A stretch of DNA of 64,000 bases from an uncultured Alcaligenaceae bacterium (GCA_937995985.1 CALKIR010000023.1:186001-250000); one strand, 5' to 3'. Shown: positions 36,054-44,611, counted from the stretch's first letter. Notes: generated from the sequence alone by a model not told the origin. A program made the numbers and translations.

Positions 36054-37343
36054 ATGAGTGCAATCGTCGATATTGTTGGCCGTGAAATTTTGGATTCCCG
36101 CGGCAATCCCACTGTTGAGTGTGATGTGTTACTTGAATCAGGCGCCATGGGGCGTGCCTCGGTGCCATCTGGGGCCTCTACCGGGGCACGCGAGGCTGTT
36201 GAGCTGCGCGATGGCGATCCTGCTCGCTACCAAGGTAAGGGAGTGTTGCGCGCAGTTGAACATATCAATACTGAAATCTCCGAGGCATTAATGGGGTTAG
36301 ATGCCCAAGAACAAACTTTTATAGATCGTATCCTGATTGAGCTAGATGGCACCAAAGATAAAAGCCGTTTGGGGGCAAATGCATTATTGGCAGCCAGTAT
36401 GGCCGTAGCCCGAGCTGCAGCAGATGACTGCGGTTTATCTTTGTACCGTTATTTTGGGGGCAGTGGGGCCATGCAAATGCCAGTGCCCATGATGAATGTG
36501 ATCAACGGTGGAGCCCATGCTAATAATAATCTGGACATGCAAGAGTTCATGATCGTGCCCGTCCAAGCAGATAGCTTTCGAACAGCTTTACGCATGGGAG
36601 CTGAGGTCTTTCATGCCTTGCGTGACATCGTTCAAGAGCGAGGAATGTCCACCGCAGTAGGCGATGAGGGCGGTTTTGCGCCAAGCGTACAGAACCACGA
36701 AGAGGCCATTCAATTAATTTTGCAAGCTATTGATGCCGCAGGGTATGAGGCAGGGACACAAATTGCATTAGCCCTAGATTGCGCAAGCACGGAGTTTTAT
36801 CGCGACGGCAAATATCATTTAGCTGGTGAAGGGGGGATGGTCTTAGATGCCCAAGAGTTTACTTATTTATTAGAGACTTGGTGTGATAAATACCCCATCA
36901 TTAGCATTGAAGATGGCATGGCCGAAGATGATTGGGAAGGTTGGATGCACCTAACGGAGCGCTTAGGCAAGCGTGTTCAGTTAGTAGGAGATGATTTATT
37001 TGTCACTAATACGGAAATCTTGCGTCAAGGTATAGAGAACCATATTGCAAACTCTATATTGATTAAAATTAATCAGATAGGAACGCTTACGGAGACTTTT
37101 GCAGCCATTGAAATGGCAAAACGTCATCAATATACTGCTGTGATTTCTCACCGTTCTGGCGAGACTGAGGATTCTACAATTGCAGATATTGCTGTTGCGA
37201 CTAATGCCATGCAGATTAAAACGGGATCCTTATCACGTTCAGATCGTATGGCTAAATACAATCAGCTACTGCGTATTGAGGAAGAGTTGGCTGATGTGGC
37301 AACTTATGCTGGACGTGCCGCATTTTATAATTTGTCTCGTTAG
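36054..37343 (+). CDS. eno: Enolase
   Basis: Enolase interconverts 2-phosphoglycerate and phosphoenolpyruvate, and in many proteobacteria is a degradosome component. Seen: REILDSRGNPTVECDV at about 9-24, the catalytic loop SGASTGAREAVELRDGD (about 40-56), GDEGGFAPS, and the signature ILIKINQIGTLTE. SHRSGETEDSTIADIAV carries the substrate-binding region. The 429 residues are typical. A terminator at 37356-37384 follows, before ftsB. Confidence 0.98.
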   Translation: MSAIVDIVGREILDSRGNPTVECDVLLESGAMGRASVPSGASTGAREAVELRDGDPARYQGKGVLRAVEHINTEISEALMGLDAQEQTFIDRILIELDGTKDKSRLGANALLAASMAVARAAADDCGLSLYRYFGGSGAMQMPVPMMNVINGGAHANNNLDMQEFMIVPVQADSFRTALRMGAEVFHALRDIVQERGMSTAVGDEGGFAPSVQNHEEAIQLILQAIDAAGYEAGTQIALALDCASTEFYRDGKYHLAGEGGMVLDAQEFTYLLETWCDKYPIISIEDGMAEDDWEGWMHLTERLGKRVQLVGDDLFVTNTEILRQGIENHIANSILIKINQIGTLTETFAAIEMAKRHQYTAVISHRSGETEDSTIADIAVATNAMQIKTGSLSRSDRMAKYNQLLRIEEELADVATYAGRAAFYNLSR

Positions 37344-37355
37344 TATTTATGATGG

Positions 37356-37384
37356 GGGCTTTGTCACTGCGGCAAAGCCCTTTT
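37356..37384 (+). terminator. Terminator between eno and ftsB
   Basis: Arms GGGCTTTG (37356-37363) and CAAAGCCC (37373-37380) pair over eight bases with a nine-base loop and a short TTTT. It ends eight bases before the ftsB start; partial read-through would explain expression of ftsB at a lower level than enolase. Confidence 0.65.
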
Positions 37385-37391
37385 ATGCTCT

Positions 37392-37676
37392 ATGCGCCTG
37401 CTATCGTTAATATTGTTTTTAATTACTATGATGCTGCTGTATTCACTATTTTTTAGTGATAGCGGACGTGCGCGGGTAGTAGATTTAGAGCATAAGCTCA
37501 TCGAACAGCGCGAAATGAATCAGGCAATGCATGCTCGTAATGAGGCGTTACGTGCTGAGGTCCAAGAACTAAAAGGCGGGGCTGCAGGAGCTCAAGCCAT
37601 AGAAGAACGGGCCCGTTTGGATTTAGGCATGATTCGCGAAGATGAGATTTTTGTGCGTATTGTGCCAGCTGAGTAA
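37392..37676 (+). CDS. ftsB: Cell division protein FtsB
   Basis: FtsB forms a complex with FtsL and FtsQ that links early and late divisome proteins. The 94-residue protein has one membrane segment at about 4-20, then a coiled coil (LEHKLIEQREMNQAMHARNE) and the conserved GGAAGAQAIEERARLDLGM end, where ERAR-LGMI is the family pattern. It follows eno, as in most proteobacteria. Confidence 0.93.
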   Translation: MRLLSLILFLITMMLLYSLFFSDSGRARVVDLEHKLIEQREMNQAMHARNEALRAEVQELKGGAAGAQAIEERARLDLGMIREDEIFVRIVPAE

Positions 37677-37704
37677 CGGTTTCTTTAGTTACATGCCCCT
37701 CATT

Positions 37705-38556
37705 TTAATGACTACAGCAAGCAGGATGATCGCATCTGATCACTGTATCAGGAACAGTATGACCGAGAGGGGGCGCCCACTGATTATTCAGTGGGGGAGC
37801 AGTGACAGGGGGAGATAAAGGAGTAAGCTCATCAGTCTCTAAGGCGGGGGGATGGTGGGCATGCCAACTTTCTGTTGGGGGCTGTTTTAGGGGCGGCATT
37901 AAAATATTATTTTTAGAGTGCCAAATAGTCTGATTGTGTGTTCCTGTGTGCCTATAGTAAGGCAAATGAGTGGATTGGGGCCAAGCGATTGGGTGTGAAG
38001 AAAAAGGATGACTCACATGTATTTTGATAGGCAGTAGACCGTTACTCAAGAGGTGCTGGGTGTATGTGTGCTGTGCCCATGAGTGGAGATGTTTAAGTAG
38101 TGCACGCAGGATAGGGTTATAAGGTCGATAAGCATAATAAAAATCAAGTGCTAATGTATTCGCACTAAAAATAGTACGACCGGAGGCTAAATCGGGAGGG
38201 CTTTGTCGGTATTGCTGGGCCTGATAGTCATTATTGATGGCAGCATAGGGCCAGTCTAGAGACTGTTCTAATAGAGGGTCTCTAAAGAGTTCAAAATCGG
38301 CCTCTGTGGGGCTGAGTTGCTCGGCATGCCAGCTATGGGGCCAGCCTAGAGGTTGGGGAAGCAAGATATTTTCTATATTTGTTTTGAGGTCCTGTGCAAA
38401 GGCATCTGGCTGCATATGTAAGCGCGTATGGAGTCTTATCGTCTCAAAGAGGGCATGTTGTATTTGGTATCGTTGTAAAAGATACAGGCTGGCATCAATG
38501 CCTATTGCTAGGGCGGTACATAAGCTGCCTAAAACGAAAATAGCTTGGACTAACAT
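37705..38556 (-). CDS. Unrecognised membrane-anchored protein with a TadE-like N-terminus
   Basis: A 283-residue protein that I do not recognise. It begins with one hydrophobic segment (about 3-26) followed by YQIQHALFETIRLHTRLHM, a layout similar to TadE/TadG-like pseudopilins, in which a processed N-terminal helix anchors an extracellular domain. No leader-peptidase site or other tad genes are nearby, so the resemblance is tentative. The C-terminal third is rich in Pro, His and Trp and probably disordered, ending CDHPACCSH. The start has no clear ribosome-binding site. It converges with ftsB. Confidence 0.6.
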   Translation of the reverse strand: MLVQAIFVLGSLCTALAIGIDASLYLLQRYQIQHALFETIRLHTRLHMQPDAFAQDLKTNIENILLPQPLGWPHSWHAEQLSPTEADFELFRDPLLEQSLDWPYAAINNDYQAQQYRQSPPDLASGRTIFSANTLALDFYYAYRPYNPILRALLKHLHSWAQHTYTQHLLSNGLLPIKIHVSHPFSSHPIAWPQSTHLPYYRHTGTHNQTIWHSKNNILMPPLKQPPTESWHAHHPPALETDELTPLSPPVTAPPLNNQWAPPLGHTVPDTVIRCDHPACCSH

Positions 38557-38652
38557 GGCAGAATATGGTTGCTAAAGACATGTGTTTGATTGTGTCATGC
38601 CTTTCAAGCCCAGGCTATTAGGTCTATTTCGATAGGAATAAACGTACCTAAT

Positions 38653-38682
38653 AAAAATAGGGCTTCAACAGTGAAGCCCTAT
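38653..38682 (-). terminator. Terminator after hslO
   Basis: Arms ATAGGGCTTCA (38657-38667) and TGAAGCCCTAT (38672-38682) pair perfectly over 11 bases around ACAG. On the minus strand a T-run follows (the A-run at 38653-38657). It ends the hslO transcript and insulates the downstream gene. Confidence 0.9.
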
Positions 38683-38714
38683 AAGGAAGCATAGATACGA
38701 ATGAGTATGCGCTT

Positions 38715-39617
38715 TTAATGCAGTTGTTGAGTGCTTGGGGGTTCATTATTGCCCGCAAAAATTTGGGCACAATCCACAGCATCAAAAGAATAAGGTTGAC
38801 CACAAAATTGACAGGCTACCTCTACTTTTCCTTGCTCTTCTAAAATATCTTCGACTTCGGCCTTGCCCAGCATCTCAAGCATTTTGGCAACACGCTGGCG
38901 GCTGCACGGGCAGTGCCATTGCACAGCTTGGCTGGGGAGTTTGAGTAAGTTTTCTTGCCAGAACAAGCGTTTGATTAGGGTTTCATTATCTACACTCAAG
39001 AGCTCTGTGGGCTGTACTGTAGATAATATGGGTACATTACGCGCCCAACTGTCTTCATCTTGATCGGGCTCTGTATTTTCATTAGCAGGCAGTCGTTGTA
39101 ATAAAATGCCAGCAGCTCGTTGGCCATCTGCAGCAAGACATAAGCGAGTGTCTAGTTGTTCAGAGTGCTGCATGTAATTTTCTAACACCTCGGTAACGGT
39201 CTCGCCTTGTAAGGGCACAATACCTTGATAAGGTCTAAAAGACTCTTTGTCCTCAGGCTCAAGGATGGTTACAAAGCGGCCTTTGCCGTCAGGATTAAGG
39301 AGGGATTGCAAGGTGCCATCAGCGGGTATCTGGGCATGTTCTCGCATATGTACGGTCGCGCGTATGTGCAGATCAGAGGTGCACTCAACCACAAGTAGGG
39401 CAATGGGCCCCTCGCCTTGTGCTTGTAAAATAAGCGAACCTTGCATTTTTAGGTTCCCTGCCAGCAATACTGCGGCTGCAGTCAGCTCCCCTAGTAGTTT
39501 TTGAACGGCAGGGGGGTAGTTACGGTGTTCAAAGGCGTGTTGCCAGACTTCTTCTAGGTAGACGGTCTGTACACGAGTTTGTTGATCAGTAAAAAGATAT
39601 TTATGTAGTTGATTCAT
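38715..39617 (-). CDS. hslO: Redox-regulated chaperone Hsp33
   Basis: A cytoplasmic holdase activated by oxidation: zinc is released from four cysteines when disulfides form. The 300-residue protein has the N-terminal chaperone domain and the C-terminal redox switch, with Cys236-X-Cys238 (HCPCSRQ) and Cys269-X2-Cys272 (CQFCGQ). TAAAVLLAGNLKMQGSL at about 46-62 is the conserved substrate-binding region. The RDD gene ends two bases upstream, so the pair may be co-transcribed. A strong terminator follows. Confidence 0.95.
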   Translation of the reverse strand: MNQLHKYLFTDQQTRVQTVYLEEVWQHAFEHRNYPPAVQKLLGELTAAAVLLAGNLKMQGSLILQAQGEGPIALLVVECTSDLHIRATVHMREHAQIPADGTLQSLLNPDGKGRFVTILEPEDKESFRPYQGIVPLQGETVTEVLENYMQHSEQLDTRLCLAADGQRAAGILLQRLPANENTEPDQDEDSWARNVPILSTVQPTELLSVDNETLIKRLFWQENLLKLPSQAVQWHCPCSRQRVAKMLEMLGKAEVEDILEEQGKVEVACQFCGQPYSFDAVDCAQIFAGNNEPPSTQQLH

Positions 39618-39619
39618 TG

Positions 39620-40126
39620 TTAGCTTTTGGTGGGTCGTGCATCCACAAGTAGGGTCTGAGAGAGGCGATCATGCATGAATTGTCGCTCAGGATCAAACCA
39701 GGTGTAAATAAAATTGCTAAAAGGCGCAAAAACAATGAGTAGGCTCAACGATGCGTGCCCTGATCGGGTGGCAATTATTTCTATGATTAAGGCGGTTAAG
39801 AGCGGAAATACCCACATTAACAGGTAGCGTAACAGGAGCCGTCCAATACGCAGAGGCGTACCTGTGCGGCTCTGTAAGCGGATGTGCCAGGTTTTCATGG
39901 CGAGGGTTTGGCCGCTTTTTAACCATGCACTAAGAAAATAAAGGCTAATCAGAGCAAATAAAAAAAGTTGTCGGCCTACACGTAATTTTAACGCATGACG
40001 ACTATCGGTGACGATATCAAAGAGTAAAGTGGCAATAAAAATTAAGCCAAAGAGCAGCATGCCTTCGTACACCATGCATGCAAATCGTCGCCAAAGACCA
40101 GGAGAAGGGAAATTATTAGTGTGCAT
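39620..40126 (-). CDS. RDD family membrane protein
   Basis: A 168-residue integral membrane protein with three or four predicted helices. The RDD family features are present: Arg in LWRRFACMVYEGMLL near residue 12, TLAMKTWHIRL (about 74-84) and the final FDPERQFMHDRLSQTLLV. RDD proteins are suspected ion transporters or membrane organisers; the role here is unknown. It starts 56 bases downstream of a terminator hairpin and ends two bases before hslO. Confidence 0.85.
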   Translation of the reverse strand: MHTNNFPSPGLWRRFACMVYEGMLLFGLIFIATLLFDIVTDSRHALKLRVGRQLFLFALISLYFLSAWLKSGQTLAMKTWHIRLQSRTGTPLRIGRLLLRYLLMWVFPLLTALIIEIIATRSGHASLSLLIVFAPFSNFIYTWFDPERQFMHDRLSQTLLVDARPTKS

Positions 40127-40155
40127 AGGCGCAAATTATAGACAACTGCACGAAG

Positions 40156-40183
40156 AAAAAAAACGGTTCCGCAGGGGAACCGT
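40156..40183 (-). terminator. Terminator for the rlmL transcript
   Basis: Arms ACGGTTCC (40163-40170) and GGAACCGT (40176-40183) pair over eight bases; on the minus strand a run of eight T follows. It lies about 180 bases beyond the rlmL stop, so the intervening stretch is an unusually long 3' end, and the micro-ORFs at 40205-40349 run antisense to it. Confidence 0.8.
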
Positions 40184-40204
40184 ATAATTAATAGAGGAGA
40201 TGTA

Positions 40205-40270
40205 ATGAAAACCAAAACTAACTCGCTACATTTGCCAGCACCCCAGCCAGTGGGGGCTTTGAAGCATTAG
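40205..40270 (+). CDS. Candidate micro-ORF A (21 residues)
   Basis: An open reading frame of 21 codons starting MKTKTNSLHLPAPQ and ending GALKH. GAGGAG stands five bases before the ATG. It lies on the plus strand between rlmL and the RDD gene, where neither long gene needs a plus-strand ribosome-binding site. A TATAAT at 40183-40188 could be a -10, but no -35 is evident. No family is recognised; coding is a hypothesis supported by the ribosome-binding site and by the companion ORF 19 bases downstream. Confidence 0.4.
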   Translation: MKTKTNSLHLPAPQPVGALKH

Positions 40271-40289
40271 AGCATGCTAAGGAGGAAAC

Positions 40290-40349
40290 ATGCGTCCATG
40301 CAAAGCAGCTAGATTTCTCGGCAATTATTATTATAGGGGAAAACCCTAG
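40290..40349 (+). CDS. Candidate micro-ORF B (19 residues)
   Basis: A 19-codon ORF reading MRPCKAARFLGNYYYRGKP. The ribosome-binding site AAGGAGG (40279-40285) is a near-perfect match to the 16S rRNA anti-Shine-Dalgarno, four bases before the ATG. It follows micro-ORF A in the same direction. Three consecutive Tyr codons and a net positive charge are notable. I do not recognise a family. It could be a functional small protein or a leader peptide, though no biosynthetic gene follows on this strand: rlmL converges. Confidence 0.42.
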   Translation: MRPCKAARFLGNYYYRGKP

Positions 40350-40365
40350 TATTTGGCAATAAGTT

Positions 40366-41787
40366 TTATTCACTCTGTTGAGATGGTTTGTGTTCTTGTC
40401 GCCCCCGAATGCTAAATTGGAACAATCGACAATCAAGAGCACCGTTGTAGACTGGATAGCGGCGATCAGGGTGTAAGCGTAATTGGGCTGATAAATTGAG
40501 ATCACTGCTGATAATATTAACATTCCAGCCGTCATAATGGCTCTTGAGGTGTGCAGCCCAGTCTTGCCAAAACTCGGCAGCTTGCCCGCCGAGGCGCTCT
40601 CCATAAGGCGGGTTGGTTACTATATAACCTGCTTCAGGAGTGGGCGGAAGGGCTCGTGCATCCATAGGGATAAATTGGATATTATCTGCGGCTAAGCGGG
40701 CGCGTAGCAAATTATCACGGGCATGGGCAAGGGCTTGCTCGTCAATATCGGCACCGATAAGAGGAGTGGTAAGCGTGGGCTTAATTGCACTGATTGCCTG
40801 CTCTTTGATGCGCTTCCAAATACGAGGGTTATGGTTGCGTAAGCGTTCAAAGTGAAAGGGACGGTGTAGTCCAGGAGGCGCATTCAAGGCTATCCAGGCA
40901 GCTTCGATGAGGATGGTGCCACTGCCACAGAAGGGATCGAGTAGGGGCTTTTGTGGGGTCCATCCTGAGAGAGCCAATAACCCTGCGGCAAGATTTTCCC
41001 GTAAGGGGGCTGCTCCTTTGTGGTAGCGCCAGCCGCGTTTGAATAGGGACTCTCCGCTGCTATCAAGGTACAGGGTGGCTGTGTGAGCATCTAAAAATAA
41101 GTGCACTTTGGCGTCTGGGCGTACTGTATCTACGTCAGGGCGTGCCCCTTCACGAGCTCGGAGGCGATCACAGATGGCGTCCTTGACCCGTAAATTGCAG
41201 TACTGAAGGCTTTGCATGGGGCTGCGGATAGCTGATGTGTCAACGCGTAAGCGCTCGCGCGGACCAAACCATTTTTCCCATTCGGTTTCATAGGCCAGAT
41301 CATAGATATCATCAGGAGTACGTACTGGGGCCTGTGCAATTTGTACCAATATGCGGGTCGCAATACGTGAAAACAGGTTTGCACGCAGTATGCCATTCCA
41401 GTCTGTGTGAAAACGGCAGCCTGCGCGCTCTTTCTGGACTCCTTCAAAGTCTAATTGTTGAAGCTCCTGTGCCAGCACGGCCTCGAGGCCTTGGGGGCAA
41501 GGTGCAAAAACTGTAAAGAGCTGTTTGGTTGTTTCTTTAGTTGGGGACGAGGAGCGTTGAACGCTCTTTTTTTGATTGCGTTGTGGATGCTGTATGGAGG
41601 GATGGGGGGGGCTGGCTGCTGAGGCACGTCGTTGGGGAGGGACGGGCTCAGTCAGTTGGCGTTGGCGTGTTCGAGTTCGTGCACGCAGCGCGCGCGCCCC
41701 TGATTTGGCTGGGTGCGGTTGAGGGTCCTCGGTTGAGGGCTGAGGCCGACGAGGCAAGCGGAGTGTCTTTTTAGAGTCTGAGGACAT
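40366..41787 (-). CDS. rlmL: THUMP-domain 23S rRNA methyltransferase, RlmL type
   Basis: RlmL makes N2-methylguanosine at G2445 of 23S rRNA. The 473-residue protein has a long N-terminal extension (about residues 1-90, rich in Arg, Pro, Gln and Ser), then a THUMP domain and a Rossmann methyltransferase domain. The catalytic motif TNPPYGERLGG is at about residue 396 and PFCGSGTILIEAAW at about 290-303. The E. coli protein is a 702-residue fusion of RlmL and RlmK; only the RlmL half is here. RNA specificity is family inference. hemJ ends two bases upstream. Confidence 0.85.
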   Translation of the reverse strand: MSSDSKKTLRLPRRPQPSTEDPQPHPAKSGARALRARTRTRQRQLTEPVPPQRRASAASPPHPSIQHPQRNQKKSVQRSSSPTKETTKQLFTVFAPCPQGLEAVLAQELQQLDFEGVQKERAGCRFHTDWNGILRANLFSRIATRILVQIAQAPVRTPDDIYDLAYETEWEKWFGPRERLRVDTSAIRSPMQSLQYCNLRVKDAICDRLRAREGARPDVDTVRPDAKVHLFLDAHTATLYLDSSGESLFKRGWRYHKGAAPLRENLAAGLLALSGWTPQKPLLDPFCGSGTILIEAAWIALNAPPGLHRPFHFERLRNHNPRIWKRIKEQAISAIKPTLTTPLIGADIDEQALAHARDNLLRARLAADNIQFIPMDARALPPTPEAGYIVTNPPYGERLGGQAAEFWQDWAAHLKSHYDGWNVNIISSDLNLSAQLRLHPDRRYPVYNGALDCRLFQFSIRGRQEHKPSQQSE

Positions 41788-41789
41788 AA

Positions 41790-42215
41790 TTAAAAGGGTT
41801 TGAAGACCACCAGATAAAGCACAACTAGGAGAATGAGGACAGGAATTTCGTTAAACCAACGAAAAAACACATGTCCTGGAGTGGGTAAGGCTTGTGTAAA
41901 ACGTTTTAAATAGCGTCCACACCCATAATGAAAAATCAATAAAAAAACTACCAATAAGATTTTGGCGTGGATCCACCCTTGTCCTTTGCCGATTCCATAA
42001 TATAAATACAGGCCAAGGCCAGTGAGTACAGCCAGCAGAGCAAGGGGAAACATAAACCGATACAGCCGTTGAGCCATACCAATTAAGGTTGTAGATACTT
42101 CGGAATGCTCTTTGTTTTGGGCTAGATTAACGTAAATGCGGGGCAAATAAAATAGCCCCGCAAACCAGGCAATAACAAAGAGGATATGGAATACTTTAAC
42201 CCATAGCATGCCCAT
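41790..42215 (-). CDS. hemJ: Protoporphyrinogen oxidase HemJ
   Basis: HemJ oxidises protoporphyrinogen IX to protoporphyrin IX at the membrane, in bacteria without HemG or HemY. The 141-residue protein has four membrane segments. VKVFHILFVIAWFAGLFYLPR carries the conserved His near residue 10 (shown as KVFHILFVIAWFAG), and FFRWFNEIPVLILL near the end is the second conserved region; both fit the UPF0093/HemJ family. It may also be listed as a CopD-like protein. HemF, the preceding haem pathway enzyme, is at 60295. It is two bases from proA and rlmL, so the three may be co-transcribed. Confidence 0.85.
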   Translation of the reverse strand: MGMLWVKVFHILFVIAWFAGLFYLPRIYVNLAQNKEHSEVSTTLIGMAQRLYRFMFPLALLAVLTGLGLYLYYGIGKGQGWIHAKILLVVFLLIFHYGCGRYLKRFTQALPTPGHVFFRWFNEIPVLILLVVLYLVVFKPF

Positions 42216-42217
42216 AG

Positions 42218-43498
42218 TTATTGCCCTCTTAGTTGTCCATTACCTGTTAGTACCCATTTTTCAGTGGTCAGTCCTTCTAGGCCGACTGGGCCGCGCGCAT
42301 GCAAGCGGTTAGTCGAAATCCCGATTTCTGCTCCTAATCCATATTCAAATCCATCTGCAAAGCAGGTTGGTAAATTAATATAGACAGAGCTTGAGTCGAC
42401 CTCTTTTTGGAACCGTAATGCTGTATCTAGGTTTTCAGTAACTATGGATTCAGTATGCTCTGAGCTGTATTGAGCAATGTGATCAACAGCTTGTTCGTAC
42501 GAATCAACCACACGAATCGCTAAAATAGGGGCTAAATATTCAGTCTGCCAATCGTACTCGGTGGCTTCTTTGACTCCATCAACCAAACTGCGGGTACGTG
42601 CGCAACCACGTAGTTCAACCCCTTTTTGTTGGAGGTCTGCGCATAGATCCGGTAATAGGGCAGGGGCAATTTCATGATGGACCAAGAGAGTTTCCATCGT
42701 ACCGCAAATCCCGTAACGATAGGTTTTGGCATTAATTGCAATCGCTTGAGCTTTGCTGAGATCTGCATCTTTATCTATGTAAAGATGGCAATTACCATCT
42801 AGGTGCTTAATGAGCGGAACTGTAGCTTCTTGGCTGAGTCGTTCGATGAGCCCTTTACCACCGCGAGGGACAATGACATCTACATAGTCTGTCATCCTGA
42901 CTAGCTCCCCAACAGCATCTCGGTCTGTCGTGGGCACGACCTGTACACAGTCTACTGGAAGCTGAGCAGCTTGAAGCCCCTCTAGAATGACCTCTCCAAG
43001 AGCTAAGTTAGAGTGGAAAGCCTCACTTCCCCCACGCAAGATGGTGGCATTGCCTGATTTAATACATAAGGCGGCGGCATCAATGGTGACATTAGGACGG
43101 GATTCATAAATAATGCCAATGACGCCAATTGGGACGCGCATTTTTGCCACCATCATGCCATTGGGGCGAATGATGGTTTCGCTGCGCTTGCCTACAGGGT
43201 CAGGCATATCGGCTATTTGGCGTAAACCAGCCGCCATGCTTTGGATTGTCGTCTCATTAAGGGTGAGACGATCAACTAAGGCTGGGGCGAGGTTTTTCTC
43301 TTTGGCCGCTTGTAGATCTTTTTGGTTAGCGGCAATGAGCGAATCTTTTTGTGCCAATAATCGCTCAGCCATATGGCGTAATGCCGCAGATTTTTGTTTA
43401 TCAGAAGCGTTGCGCAAGATACGCGCTGCTGCTTTGGCTTTTTTGCCAATGTCACGCATGAGAGCTGCGGTGTTGGTTTGGATGTCTGTGGTATTCAT
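42218..43498 (-). CDS. proA: Gamma-glutamyl phosphate reductase
   Basis: ProA reduces gamma-glutamyl phosphate to glutamate semialdehyde, the second step of proline synthesis. The 426-residue protein is an aldehyde-dehydrogenase-fold enzyme. The catalytic Cys is in YRYGICGTMETLL, and the family segment VPRGGKGLIERL and the end HARGPVGLEGLTTEKWVL are intact. The ATG at 43498 (MNTTDIQ) is preferred over a TTG at 43525, since neither has a clear ribosome-binding site and homologues begin near here. proB is not in the window. It follows holA, as is common in betaproteobacteria. Confidence 0.96.
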   Translation of the reverse strand: MNTTDIQTNTAALMRDIGKKAKAAARILRNASDKQKSAALRHMAERLLAQKDSLIAANQKDLQAAKEKNLAPALVDRLTLNETTIQSMAAGLRQIADMPDPVGKRSETIIRPNGMMVAKMRVPIGVIGIIYESRPNVTIDAAALCIKSGNATILRGGSEAFHSNLALGEVILEGLQAAQLPVDCVQVVPTTDRDAVGELVRMTDYVDVIVPRGGKGLIERLSQEATVPLIKHLDGNCHLYIDKDADLSKAQAIAINAKTYRYGICGTMETLLVHHEIAPALLPDLCADLQQKGVELRGCARTRSLVDGVKEATEYDWQTEYLAPILAIRVVDSYEQAVDHIAQYSSEHTESIVTENLDTALRFQKEVDSSSVYINLPTCFADGFEYGLGAEIGISTNRLHARGPVGLEGLTTEKWVLTGNGQLRGQ

Positions 43499-43555
43499 TG
43501 CAATTTTAATTAAAGATAAAGTCAAAAAGCTGCAGCCTGTGTAGGCTCAGTTGCT

Positions 43556-44599
43556 TTAGGCTGTGGCTTGTGCAATACGGATGCACAGGCGTTGAATTTC
43601 AGCCCACGGATTATCAAGTCGTTGGGCTACAGTAAAGCCTTTGATGGCTTGATCAATATCATAGGCATGGGCAACGCTCTGCGTCCAGATGCGAGCATCA
43701 GTACGTTGCAAAGCCTGTTGAAGGAGTTTTTGGCGCGCCCCAAATACACGATATTTTTTCAAAATAGGCTGAGTGCTTTGCCCGGCATGTTGAGCAGCAC
43801 TTAATTCAGATAAAAGACGTACCTCCTCGCTAATGACCCAGAGTACTAAAGGGAGGGCGACGCCTTCAGCTTCAAGGCCGCGTACAATACGTATGGCCCG
43901 TGCTCCATTACCAGAAATTAAGGCATCGCGCAGGTCAAAAATATTGTACCGTGCTACATTCAGTACTGCTTTTTGAACTTGTTCAAGCGAGAGCGTTCCG
44001 CTTGGATAAAGCAGCCCTAATTTAAGTATTTCCTGATGGGCAGCCAGCAGATGGCCCTCTACTTGATCGGTTAACCACCATGCTGTGTCCTGATCACAAC
44101 TTTGGTTTTGGCGTGCTAAGCGATTGTGTATCCATTGAGGAAGCTGCCCACGTCGAATTTGCGGGGCATCAATCCAAATAGCTTGCTTGTGTAAGGCTTG
44201 AGCCCATTTAGATTGTAGGGTGCTGTGTGTGAGATGAGGCAAAATAATAACCACACAAATATCATCGCGGCCGTTAAGAAGGGCACCTAAATTTTGCAAT
44301 TGTTTGCTACCGGCATGACCAGGGCGTCCAGTAGGGAGGTGAAGCTCAACAAGGCGCTGCCCTCCAAATAAGGATTGGCTTTGGCAGGCCTCAGTCACAA
44401 TGCTCCAGTCTGCTTGAGCATCGAGATCGATGCGTTGGCGTTCGTCGTACCCCAATCGTTGAGCCGCAGCACGAAGTGCGTCCGCAGCTTCAATTTGTAA
44501 TAGTTCCTCATTACCCGAGATAACGTAGAGAGAGGCCAATTTTTTGAGTTGCTGTGCCTGCTGCTGCCATTGTTCAGCATGATAACGGTTAGAGGCCAT
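43556..44599 (-). CDS. holA: DNA polymerase III delta subunit
   Basis: HolA is the clamp-loader subunit that opens the beta sliding clamp. The 347-residue protein has the N-terminal LYVISGNEELLQIEAADALR-type segment (VISGNEELLQIEAADALR) and the later GNGARAIRIVRGLEAEGV region, both typical of delta. The order leuS-lptE-holA-proA supports it. Its start is ATG at 44599 or a TTG at 44609-44611 overlapping the lptE stop region; neither has a clear ribosome-binding site. Confidence 0.92.
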   Translation of the reverse strand: MASNRYHAEQWQQQAQQLKKLASLYVISGNEELLQIEAADALRAAAQRLGYDERQRIDLDAQADWSIVTEACQSQSLFGGQRLVELHLPTGRPGHAGSKQLQNLGALLNGRDDICVVIILPHLTHSTLQSKWAQALHKQAIWIDAPQIRRGQLPQWIHNRLARQNQSCDQDTAWWLTDQVEGHLLAAHQEILKLGLLYPSGTLSLEQVQKAVLNVARYNIFDLRDALISGNGARAIRIVRGLEAEGVALPLVLWVISEEVRLLSELSAAQHAGQSTQPILKKYRVFGARQKLLQQALQRTDARIWTQSVAHAYDIDQAIKGFTVAQRLDNPWAEIQRLCIRIAQATA

Positions 44600-44611
44600 A
44601 GAGATAGTCAA

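Noticed and set aside
40183..40188. TATAAT as a promoter for the micro-ORFs
   Set aside because: It matches the -10 consensus but no -35 stands at a proper distance, and it overlaps the end of the rlmL terminator; kept only as a note.
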